In this document: positions 13,545-23,529 of the stretch, in pieces | Numbering within the stretch: the first letter of the stretch is position 1 | Layout of the letters: each line of letters opens with the position of its first letter | Origin: Lactifluus volemus | Taxonomy: Eukaryota; Basidiomycota; Agaricomycetes; Russulales; Russulaceae | Direction of reading: 5' to 3' | DNA: 64,000 bases | Assembly (NCBI GenBank): GCA_022376515.1 | Contig: WTXI01000125.1 | Location: 42,520-106,519, forward strand | Position numbers and translations under genes: made by a program | The notes under the pieces: model-generated | Databases searched by the model: none | Told to the model about the DNA's origin: nothing | The model's input: the letters and a program-made list of their open reading frames with translations, nothing else

Positions 13545-14640
13545 AAGCTTTCGCACGCAACCACGTGTCCGGACTTTGGCCAGCCGCAATGGTATGGAAG
13601 AGACCAGTAAGAGGAGTAAAACATGAGGTGAGTGAGGGGATTGCCTGCAACATGATTGTTGTTCATTCGTCGCCTCCCCAGTGCTATTTTGTAGTTGCCA
13701 CCCCGACCTTGGATGCGGACTGGGACAACCGCCGGGCCCACTCGACCACACCACTACATTACCATGATGATGGCACAATCTATAGTGCAATGCTCATGAA
13801 GTTGCGGCCCTTATCCTATCTTCGCATCAGGATGACTCCACAACGCACGAGCCAACGATCGTGAAGCTCCGGCCCCTCTCACAGGCTGCTGAACCTGCCT
13901 TCACCGGAGAATACTCAACGCGTCATCAACGTATCAACCATGATCTCGCGATTCACATGCCAGCTCTCTTCCTGCGGGGCAACAATTCTCTCCGGAAGCC
14001 TATCTCGCTGTTACTATGATGTCCTTCCCTGCCAGTTTATCAGATGGGCCACAACTCTCACTGCACCACCCGAGAATACAATACTCAGGGTCTTTTTTTT
14101 TCCTTGAGGGATATCGACCCACCACTTCAAGAGGCTCCTGCCGCCTGGTGCCAGCCACGGGGTGTCCTTTGCCGGAGCCATGTGCATAATCCATGATTCT
14201 GTTTATCTTAGAATGACAGTACGTGAGTATCTTGCATCCAATTGCGAGCACTATGACTTGTTTATGATAATTGAATTAAGGCAGGAAGGGATAATAACCA
14301 TGACTCTCACTCATTGGTCCCGAATCCTCTGCCCCGAAGTTGCCTCCGGGCCTCCGTAGTCTCTAGGCACGGCGCTACTAGGTAACAGACAAAAACAGAG
14401 CACAGGGTTGGTTCACTCTGTGTTCCGCTAGTACTGTTCCAAACGAGGCGACGAGTCGTCGAGCCGTCGGAGTATGACCATTGACCAGGTCATGATCGCG
14501 TGATCGCGTGATCCTTCGTTGTTTCTTTATTATCGCGTTTTTCCCCTACCTTTTTCAGGCTCCCAGTGCAAGGAGTTGGCGATGGACGGGACGATGATAG
14601 AAGATTGCTTGACCTCAGGCTCTATCAATAAGCTCTAGTT
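13545..14640. other. Unknown relic sequence, copy 1
   Basis: Conserved with 35630-36690 and 49086-50150 but without a recognisable gene. A short - strand reading (DYAHGSGKGHPVAG near 14170) has clear counterparts in the other two copies, which suggests an old gene fragment. Frames are broken in all three copies. Confidence 0.4.
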
Positions 14641-14689
14641 CTTCCTGATGTCTATAACATTCAAGTTGCACACCCGTAGGTAGTCTATC

Positions 14690-15400
14690 ACTGTAGGGGG
14701 TTTCTGTAATTGAGGGGTGACAACCCTCTACTATGTGAACCCATCTGGTCTCGAGCGTAGTGGAGCACCGCCGAGACGAACACGTGCTGTGTGTCGGCTG
14801 CGAGACTTGATGTCGTCTCGAGTGAGATAGTAGGGGAAAATAGGAGTGTGAGAAGTGAGGAGAGACGGGGATTTGAAACGCTTAGTCGTAACACGAGACT
14901 CGAAACGTTTGAGGCTGTTGAGGGGAAATACTAAAGCTTAGAGATCGCACAAAAGAGAGAGAGAACACAGGAATGACGATGATTTTAGAGGAAAAATCTA
15001 GGGCTATATATACAGGACAGATAATAGAAAGTAAGCTATTAGGAACAAAGGGGAAAGCGAGTGCTTTGAGTGTGGTGTAAAGGGAGAGCTTTGCAGCGTG
15101 TGGTATGAGGTTGGCATGTTGAGGCTAGTGGTGATGCCGAAAAGTGGGTAGAAGTGAAAGGGGTGTGGTAAGGTAGGAAAAAGCGAGAAGCACATGGGCG
15201 GTGGTCAAGGCGTTTGCGGCTGTACACCGAGGTCACCTTACAGTGCCAGTGCAGCTTTGTAAAGTGTTCCTTGCAGTACGTGTTTGTTCTCCCCTGCAGA
15301 CTAGATTGATCCTCATAAAATGGCCAACCAAGGCCGCGTAGTGGAGAAAGCCGGTTTACTTATGCGCAACGGTCAACGTGAAGAAGCACCCAGTGGATGA
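14690..15400 (-). pseudogene. Highly degenerate F-box piece, interrupted by an insertion
   Basis: The flanks near 14750-14785 and 15250-15330 match the last exon and intron boundary of the F-box family, including TTGTTCTCCCCTGCAGACT near 15285. Equivalent pieces at 36780-37200 and 50230-50600 are uninterrupted. Here a 461-bp insertion splits the piece. Confidence 0.5.
14788..15248. mobile_element. Possible solo LTR or other small insertion
   Basis: 461 bp absent from the two paralogous relics. It begins TGTGTG and ends GCCA, so it has TG...CA ends, and is flanked by GTGC on both sides (14784-14787 and 15249-15252). It contains a TATATATA-like stretch near 15006 and no ORF. The short duplication and lack of a second copy in the window leave the class open. 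Confidence 0.35.
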
Positions 15401-15519
15401 GGATAGTATACGTACATGCTTCACCATCACCCAGCTCCGTGTCACCCCGGTGGTAAGAGAGGCAATGGACCAGTCAAGAACAGGTATTTTGAGTCAAAAA
15501 AAAAAACATAATACCAACA

Positions 15520-18500
15520 CTATGTATCTGCATTGTGTACATGTACTGTAGCCCAATTCGATCCATGCACAAATTTTGTCAGGTCCAACCAAGTCTCATG
15601 CTTACCCGCAATCCAGACGGTGTCAGATCTATGGAAATACGGTCGGTGAACCTGAGGAACCCATAAAACAAGTTCTCCCTCTTCCCCACACATCCAACCA
15701 TCGCTATTCATCACGAACTCGTTCATAAATCGTTCGCTCTCGATATCCTCTGTTCTGACCTTCTCCAAACAAACCGCGTGACCTTGCGAGGTCGTGATAC
15801 GCTGCCCGGATGAAGCAGAGTTGACCCCCGTTAGGGCGGCTCCTGTTCGAGCGTCCCACATGCGAATCGTGCGATCTCCGGAGCCTGACGCAATATGCTG
15901 CCCGTCCGGTGAGAATTTAACAGAAAAGACATAATCAGTGTGTCCAGTAAATGGACCCACTACCATCTCTCCTGTCGCGGCATCCCAGACGCAAATCGTG
16001 CGATCGAGTGAAGCTGATGCTATGCGCCGTCCATCCGTCGAGAATGCAACAGAAGTGATCGAATTTGTGTGCCCAGTAAACGGCCCCGCTATCATCTCTC
16101 CTTTTGATGCATCCCATACACGAATCTTGTGATCGAAATAGCCCAAGGCAATGCGCTGACCTTCCTGAGAAAAGGCAATGGAACACACTGAATCGGTGTG
16201 GGTAAACGGGCCTGATATGGCCTCTCCTGTTGTGGCATCCCGGGGCCACACTCGAATCGTGCCATCCATTGAGACCGAAGCAATGCGCCGCCCTTCCGGC
16301 GAGAACGCAGCACACCGCACTGAATCGGTGTGTCCAGTAAGCGGGCGTATTGTGACCTCTCCTGATGTGGCATCCCAGATGCGAATTGTGCGATCACTCG
16401 AGGCCGAAGCGATACACTTCCCGTCTGGCGAGAATTCGACGGAGTTGACCTCACCAGTGTGTCCAGTAAATGGGCCCGATACAACTGCTCCCGTTGTAGC
16501 ATCCCATGTGCGAACCGTACGATCTCGCGATCCTGAGGCAAGGAGCTGTCCATCTGGTGAAAATGCGACAGAGTTGACTGGACCGGCATGTCCAGTCATT
16601 GGTCCTGTTACGACCTCCCCTGTTGTGGCATCCCAAATGCAAATGATACGATCTAATGAGGCAGAAGCGATGCGCCGCCCATCTGGTGAGAATGAAACAC
16701 ACACGACTGCAGAAATATGTCCAGTAAATGGGCCCGACACCCCTCCTGCTGTGACATTCCAAGTGCGTATTGTGTGATCATATGAGGCCGACGCAACGCG
16801 CTGCCCGTCCGGTGAGAACGCAACAGATTGTGTGGAAGCGGTATGATTGGTAAAAGGGCCTGCTACAGTGTCTCCTGTTCTCGCATCCCACACGCGAATT
16901 GTGAAGTCATCCGAGGCCGAGGCAACGCACAACCCATCTGGCGAAAATGCAACAGAGCTGACTGAATAGGTGTGTCCAAAGAAGGGGCCGGCTACAACTT
17001 CTCCTGTTGCGGCATTCCACACGCGGATTGTGCGATCCTCCGAGGCTGACGCTATGCGCAGCCCATCGGGCGAGTATGAAACAGACCTGACGTGATCCGT
17101 GTGTCCAGTGAATGGGCCAGGTACGACCTGTCCTGTTGCAACATCCCACACACGAATCGTGTAATCTCCCGAGGCTGAAGCAATGCGCTTACTGTCTGGT
17201 GAGAATGCAACGGAATAGATCCGAGAGGTGTGTCCGGTAAGCGAGGCCACTGTCTCTCCTGTTGAGGAATTCCACACCAGAATCCTGCGATCTCCCGAGG
17301 CGGAGGCAATGAACTGCCCGTTTGGCGAAAATTGAACAGAAAGGACCATACCGGTGTGGCCCATAAATGGTCCCGCTACGACTTCTCCACTTGCAGCATC
17401 CCACACCCGAATAGTGCGATCGTCCGAGGATGAAGCAATGCGCTTCCCGTCCGGGGAAAATGAAACACAGTTGACCGATCCAGTATGTCCAGTAAACGGA
17501 CCCGCTACCATCTCTCCTGTTGTAGCGTCCCACACCCGAATTGTGCGATCGACCGAAGCCGATGCGATGCGCAGCCCATCTGGCGCGAATGCAACAGACT
17601 CAACAGAGTCCTCATGTGCCTGAATCACCATTTCCAACGCCGGCCAATGAGATAGCTGACCGCGTTCAAGGCACAACGTGTGAGGAAATAGGCGAGCATA
17701 TTGCTCGTGGATGAGGGAAGAGGTCGGTGCAAAGGGAAGGGCTGTGAGATAGATGTGTGGAGCGCTTCTTGCTATGGCCATCCCGAAATACCGCAAAAAG
17801 GCGGACGCATCATTCACCAACGCGAATAAGTTCTCCACGTCCGTTGGAGAAGGTTGTTGAAACTTTATCCAATGGTCACTACATATCAATTGAATAACAC
17901 GATTTACCTACCTTCCGCTGGTCAGATCGCAACCATGCCTTCAGACATGACAATGCTGGTGAGGCAAGACCCACAACGTTCTTGATGCTGAGAACCTCCA
18001 GCCAAAATAGAAATTTTGCTTCGAACAGGGATCGAAGCTTCGTGAAGAGATCGTGCTCAAACGCAAGATGCTCCAGATGATCGTCCCAGAAAACGCACGC
18101 ATACAATAAAGCAGGGGAAATGTGCTGGGAGATTCGAGATTCAAGGTCAGGCACGTCGCTGTTCGCAAGATATGACGACTCCAGTTTGCAGATGTTGAAC
18201 TCCAGCTTCTCGAGCATTATCCCGAGGCACGAATGGGCTAACTCTCCGTGGTATTCCTCAAGGTCCACATAAAATACACCACTCTTCTTGTTCGTCAAAA
18301 AGTCGCGGAATGAGGTATGGAGGGGGATAATGGGACGAGTTTGATCACTTGAAGTCACGTTACTCAGCAGCGAGCCGAGGTGACGAAGCATTTCAACGAT
18401 AGGATCAGAATCTTCGGGATCATCAATGGGGGCATGCCTTCGGAGGGTAATCAAGGATTCGATGGAAAGGGGTTCAATTGCAGCAAAAAGTTGTCCCATC

Positions 18501-20955
18501 ACGGACCGGAATAGTATTTGTGCCTCGTCCGGTTTGAAATATGCTTCCAGAAGTTCTTCGTATAGCTTGTCCAGCGGATCTTGTGTATTATGACCTCGAG
18601 AGTGTCCCAACAGGCGCTGCACACACTTTCTCTTGCTGAAGCCAAAGCTAGCAGGAGGCGTGTTTATGAATCCGCAAGCAACAGTCGCCCATTGAAATAA
18701 TCCCTCTGCCGCATTTGCTAGTTTGACACCATACTCTTTGAATACGTCTGGAGGCAGCTTCTTCTGAAGGTAGATCCCAATATCTTGCTCCGTCTTGGCA
18801 GCCAGTTTCGCATCATCCATGTAGAGCATGTCAACAGATGACGCTTCGGCGAATGCCGGTTCGATGCCACCTTCACACCTCGTGGTGACGAGTACACGGA
18901 AATGCGATGGGAAGTCAACGAGATGTTCAGCAAGGAACGTGTGGAGACCGTCTTGACCGATTGTATCTCCACTCTCATCCAGTGCATCGATCACGATAAG
19001 AATCGGACCGGGAAGTGGCAGATTCTTGAGCGGCTCGACGAGGAGGCATTCGAAAAGTGTATGATAGTCCCGGGTACCACGAAGAGATGAATTATTCTTG
19101 ATGGCCCTCCCGAGAGCGATTTTGAATGCAGGATGTCGATCAGAGAGATCACGAGCAAGTGTCGTGAATAGTTGGTATGCCTCGTCTTTCGATTGTTCTT
19201 TGCGCAGAAACGCAAAGTAAGAGCCGAGACACGTCTTGTCGAAGCGACGTGCCACCTCGTGTACAATCGACGACTTTCCTGTGCCTGCCTGGCCAAGGAG
19301 AACCAGACCACGTTTGGATTTCGGATTCTCGACCCACTTCATAATATGATCCAAGAAATCTTCGCGTGTGCCTGGAAGGCAGCGCTTATCAGCACCAAAT
19401 CGCCAGCCTCCCTTATATGGTAGTTCTCTGATCTTTCCGTCTAGTTCTGTGAATGCCCTCTGTCAGATCCACAATCAAACAACTTTATGAGCATCTAAAC
19501 TACCCACCAGTTTCTAGCACAGTGATTTCGGTGGTGACAGCAGCACGGGCGAGGAAGCTCTCTCGAAGTCGGACGAGATTGGAGTGGTACTCTTCGATTT
19601 TTCCGTCAGCTTGTCCGAGAATATTCTTCAAAGCCCGCTTTCCTATTTCATATGTTTAGTATGTTTATAAATCCAATGAGAGGGATCACGATAACGTACC
19701 AACTTGCACATCTTCCGCATACGATCTGATAAATTTAGCACATTCGGTGACACACTCAAGCATCTCCTCGAGAATTGCTGCCTGCTTAGACTCTGGTTTG
19801 ATGTTCCTCAAAGCATCAGCCTCCTCTGCAAATTCGAATGCGTCCCGTATCGCCTCGAGTAGTGTTTGGACGTTGCCATCACGCTCAACCTGCTTCAGCA
19901 AGTTCTGACATTAAGATAAGAGCAAACGCGTGAATATCTCACATCATCTCAAAAGACAAGAGATGCACCTCGGGAATCTTTGAGAGCAGACCCCACGCTA
20001 GACTTGCATAGGGATTCAGCTGAAAAATGAAAATTAGCTTGACAGATATGCAAAAACGATATTAGGCATACTGCTGCGATTGGACCGACAGCGTCCATCA
20101 CCAATTTGATAACACTAACAGCACGTTTCCACGTTTTTATCGTGCTGACAGACTCCTCAGCGCGACCGAGAGCGGTGCGCGATGTCTCTGCCTGGCTGTC
20201 CGGTGCTGAACGTACATTATCATCGCTCTCAAGGGGAGGGACCCCTTTCCGAGATATAGTGGTAGCAAATGCTGTGGATTGCATAATTTCATTTTCGAAC
20301 GGGACAGTAAGACCCGGAGCCCCGCCTTGAGCCATAGATCTGTCTGGATCGGCCGTTGTGGGGTTCTGCGCCTCAAGTACAGCATTAGAAGAGGATATGG
20401 CGTTTGGAGATACGGAGATCATCAAGACGAGTGTGGTTGGTTCCGTTGGGTGTCCATCGCGTGTGTCTGTGTTGTTAAAAACAACATCAAGTTCTATTAC
20501 GTAGGACTCGGATGCTCAGCTGGACGCATGAGCAATAACGCAAAGAAACGGACAAACCGCCTCTGGGTTCACCAACTATTTCCTGCCTTCCAATAAGGAT
20601 GTCTTTTCTCATGGCAAGTTTGGCATACAGGGATACTATAATATGGGAGAGTGGCTGTATAACGCTGCAGGAGGCGCAGTTACAAATGGGAGTAAAGCAA
20701 ACGACATTTCTTACAGTGCGACGTTCTCGTTCCATTCAACTCGTTGTCCGACACTCCGCACGGATAGTGTCTGCCATGTTTTCTCCCCGTCAGTCACAGT
20801 AGCATAAAACCGTCTTTTTTTTCCAAGCAAGGACTTGAGACGGGGAAGGTTGTGCACTCTGACGACTAGCAAAAGAAACAGACTTGGTACTTGTCGGAGA
20901 GGATAGCGTAAAAATACGAACCCGTCACCTGGAGTGGCAGCAAGTTCGGTTGCAT
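15520..20955 (-). CDS. NLR-type STAND NTPase B: C2-like, NACHT, 14 WD40 repeats
   Basis: Second NLR paralogue. Start at 20955 (MQPNLLPLQVTG). The C2-like region reads YATVTDGEKTWQT, then VEWNENVAL, then PLSHIIVSLYAKLAMRKDIL. The NACHT exon spans about 17910-19460, with Walker A GQAGTGKSS near 19290 and Walker B ILIVIDALDESG near 18995. An open 789-codon WD40 reading frame (15520-17889) carries 14 repeats and the conserved tail with VLWVPQVHRPYFHRSDTVW. A short intron joins the NACHT and WD40 exons near 17850-17910; its acceptor is not a clear CAG. One oddity: near 20495-20510 this copy has 7 bp more than A, C and D within the end of the C2-like region, which shifts the frame unless an intron covers it. 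Probable receptor of the fungal innate recognition or incompatibility type; ligand unknown. Confidence 0.82.
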
Positions 20956-21031
20956 TTCGGTGAGCTGGTGTAGTGAGACAGAAGGAAGGGGAGGGAGACG
21001 GGCCCGGGGGTCGACGCAATCGATGAGACGG

Positions 21032-21041
21032 TCTCACGTGA
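21032..21041 (-). promoter_or_regulatory. Conserved TCTCACGTGA palindrome upstream of NLR B
   Basis: Same ten bases as at the other three NLR copies, 77 bp upstream of the start at 20955. Confidence 0.45.
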
Positions 21042-21246
21042 TACACTGGGGTTAACTAATTAACTTGCAATTGAACTAACCTCGGGCTGTGGCCGCTTTG
21101 CTATAACCGCCCACGACGATCATCAACAGACAGCAGCGCGGCACTGACTGTCCCAAGCTTCAATTGCCTACGGCGCTCATTCATAGCTTTTATGGCAATC
21201 ATAGTCGTCATCATTTTTGATGAAAAGCAGCGGCTGAGGTAGATTA

Positions 21247-21408
21247 GATAACGCTAGATAAGATAGCGTTATCGATGTGTAAGAGACTCATATTTCATAA
21301 TCATAATTTACCTAAGATAGCGCTAAGTGAAGTCGCGTGAGCCCAAATAAGGTAAAAGATGATGTAATCGTAATACTCACTTCAGTCGATGTGTAAGAGA
21401 CTGAAGTG
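21247..21408. repeat. Two perfect inverted repeats with a shared 17-nt motif
   Basis: Hairpin 1 has 9-bp arms GATAACGCT/AGCGTTATC (21247-21255 and 21265-21273). Hairpin 2 has 10-bp arms CACTTCAGTC/GACTGAAGTG (21378-21387 and 21399-21408). The 17-mer TCGATGTGTAAGAGACT occurs at both, at 21272-21288 and 21386-21402. Confidence 0.7.
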
Positions 21409-21567
21409 ATAACAGCTGGGAAAAACTCCTTTAAATATATAGATGGAGCGTGTATTGGCCTAGGGCCTCGTACAATAGATGTACAATAAAAACAATCATA
21501 TAATAGTTCTTTCTGAGAGAATAGGGAGCGTGCACAATGGTAAGGAATATATTTAATCAATTATCTA

Positions 21568-22690
21568 TTTTTTTTTTTTTTACTAAGTGATGTATTAGGT
21601 AGAGAAGATAGTAATCTAGGTTACCTAACAGCTCTAGCCTAATGCGCTGAAGCGGGCCACTAGGGTCCGGACTCGGAGGGAGGATAAAAAATGCGTTTAC
21701 GCACATCCCGGATATGGGATAGTGTGGGGCTCAGGAGGCGGGGCTACCGCGTTTACTACCCACTAAAAAACCTCGTCTCGAGTGATCCAATCTGGATGGA
21801 GTTCCTGGAATTTCTTTTTAAGGGCATTTTCCCAGGTTATTTTAACCCTTGTCATTGGTGATTTCACTCTCAAGGTTTTTGTCACCGCTACCTTGTCATC
21901 GGGTTATCGTGTTCTTTGTGTGTATTACTTTTGTCTTATCTCCAATTTATTCTTATTCTTTCTCTAGCATTTTGACATCAGGGAGGAAGGGTGATGGCGG
22001 CATTTTTCGCTTGTTGTTGGTGCACAAGGGGCCTGTCTTGCGGCAGTGACGGGTGGCAGGGGTGGGTCTCGGTTGGCATATTAGCCGATTGATGGTGCCT
22101 TGTTTTCCAGGGGGTTGGTTTCTCTTCGGGGTTTGTTCCGAGCGGGTGTCTGAAAGGGCTCTTTTTCCGCTTTGGAGTTGGTCTGTGGGGGGAATGTGGG
22201 GGCGTCATCCATGTTGGTGAGGAGTTGGGGCAGTTTGGTTGGGTGTTCGTTACAGCGTTCAGTGCATGCTGTCAGGGGGGGGGGGGGTTCGTTACAGTTT
22301 TGGATAGTGTACCTTACAGTTACAGGGGGGGGTGGTTCTCGGACTTGCAGTGGGGGGGTCTTACAGTAAAATCAATATAGGAGGTGATTAAGGTTGGGGT
22401 ACACAGTTTTATTTGTTTTCTGGGGGTTATTACGGGGGTGGGGGGGTAGCATTGTCTAGGCTAAGGGGTTGTATAGGACCGGTCAAGTGGTCATAGAGGT
22501 TCAGTCTCTCTGGCCCTCTGGGTCTGGAGGGGGTCTGCGGTGGTCTACGCATTTCTGGAGTGGTCATCTCCTAGGGGGTGGTTGGTGTCTCCGAGAGTGA
22601 GTTGTATGCTCTTTCTCAACCTTGCCTTCGCCGGAGCGAAGGGTTGTCTAACCTGTAACCATGGTGGTGGTTCGGGTTCAAGGTCCCCCC
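21568..22690 (-). mobile_element. Retroposon with poly(A) tail and 15-bp target duplications
   Basis: 1123 bp flanked by TTAATCAATTATCTA at 21553-21567 and 22691-22705, with a 14-T run at the left edge (21568-21581). That is a minus-strand insertion with a poly(A) tail, as produced by target-primed reverse transcription. No reverse transcriptase motif is visible, so it is a 5'-truncated LINE, a non-autonomous element or a retrocopy. Its distal half is extremely G/T-rich on the + strand. Confidence 0.6.
22240..22446 (+). repeat. G-run cluster with repeated TTACAG
   Basis: G runs of 13, 8, 7 and 7 (22275-22287, 22325-22332, 22352-22358 and 22440-22446) are interspersed with TTACAG near 22251, 22291, 22313 and 22361. 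The composition suits G-quadruplex formation on the + strand. Confidence 0.6.
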
Positions 22691-23006
22691 TTAATCAATT
22701 ATCTACCAATATCTACATTGTACGCTTGGACCGGTTAGATCCGGTCCGTGACACTGTCCGTACTGCCCGGGAATGTTCCTGCGCTACCAGCCCGTCTCAA
22801 CAGCTTTTGGCACAGCCGGCAGCGAAATGCTACTGATGTCCCATCTCTTAAGCATCTGTTTGCATCATGATGACCCTAGCTATAGAACACATGAACCAAT
22901 CACCACGGCGTCTCCTCACAACCGCCATCGCGCCAAGGTCCCTCTCCAATCTCCCACTTTCCATTCCCACTGGCAGGTCGTCCGCAAGTGTCATTCCCAT
23001 GATTCG

Positions 23007-23485
23007 TGTCACGGTAACGTGACGTGACGGTCACAGGTGACCCTGACTCATCATTTTCCTTCTCGTACTCATCGATATGTTGGACGATTCTCTCACCTTC
23101 CACTAGCTTCCGTAACGTTCCGGTTGATTCTATATGCTTCTATACATTCACAGGGTTACCCCTGAACATTCTAGTATGATCCGCCGTTCACGTATATATA
23201 TCCCTTGTACCTCTGAGACGGGCCTTAAGCTCGTTCTCCTGTAGAACTCAGGTAGTCGACACAGCGAGCAATACAAGTGGCCGTTCAGCCTTTCCTTCCC
23301 TTCTCCTCTGAAAGACTGCTTCCTCTTTGAGTGAAGCCTCTGAAGACTTGTGTGGATCGCACCACAGCCAAGTCTTCTACTCTTCGACTAGACCTTCGCG
23401 CCTTAGTCCTTGCGGCCGCTTCGTCGTTCCGCTTAGTCAGCACGACTCGGACTCGAAACCACGCCACGGTGACCTGACCGTGACA
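23007..23485 (+). repeat. 5' LTR
   Basis: 479 bp with TGTCACGG and TGACA termini. It contains a TATA stretch at 23193-23201 and, about 30 bp downstream, the likely transcript start. Confidence 0.95.
23193..23237 (+). promoter_or_regulatory. LTR TATA box and probable transcript 5' end with self-primer
   Basis: TATATATAT at 23193-23201. At 23227-23237, where a TATA-driven transcript would begin, AAGCTCGTTCT is the exact reverse complement of the 11 nt just after the LTR. Confidence 0.6.
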
Positions 23486-23487
23486 TT

Positions 23488-23498
23488 AGAACGAGCTT
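23488..23498 (+). promoter_or_regulatory. Primer-binding site of the self-priming type
   Basis: AGAACGAGCTT, two bases after the 5' LTR, pairs over 11 nt with 23227-23237. Tf1/sushi-type chromoviruses are known to prime reverse transcription with the folded 5' end of their own mRNA over 11 nt. The site does not begin with the TGG typical of tRNA priming. Confidence 0.6.
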
Positions 23499-23529
23499 TC
23501 CTCGAAACGAACAAAGATAAAAAAGAATC

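Larger units (their letters stand above)
6688..15400 (-). repeat. Segmental duplication unit A (short form)
   Basis: First of four tandem paralogous blocks. The left edge is placed where the sequence downstream of the NLR stops matching the regions left of 37884 and 50936; shared stretches include GCCAAGAGCTCATCCCA near 6714 and again near 50734. The block contains NLR A, F-box fragment F1, a TTAGGG tract, an unknown relic and a degenerate F-box piece. It lacks a PIG-T copy, which makes it about 8.6 kb rather than 13 kb. Confidence 0.7.
21217..22803. other. Nested insertion region absent from the unit D paralogue
   Basis: In unit D the sequence GTCATCATTCTTGGCACAGCC (near 56611) is continuous. 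Here its two halves are separated by about 1.6 kb. The outer part (21217-21567 plus 22706-22803) is AT-rich with perfect hairpins; the inner part is a separate retroposon. I could not define clean ends or target duplications for the outer element. Confidence 0.45.

Noticed and set aside
22630..22690. tRNA-like stretch with GGTTCGGGTTC
   Set aside because: It faintly resembles a B box, but no cloverleaf with paired arms and anticodon loop can be drawn and it lies inside the retroposon.
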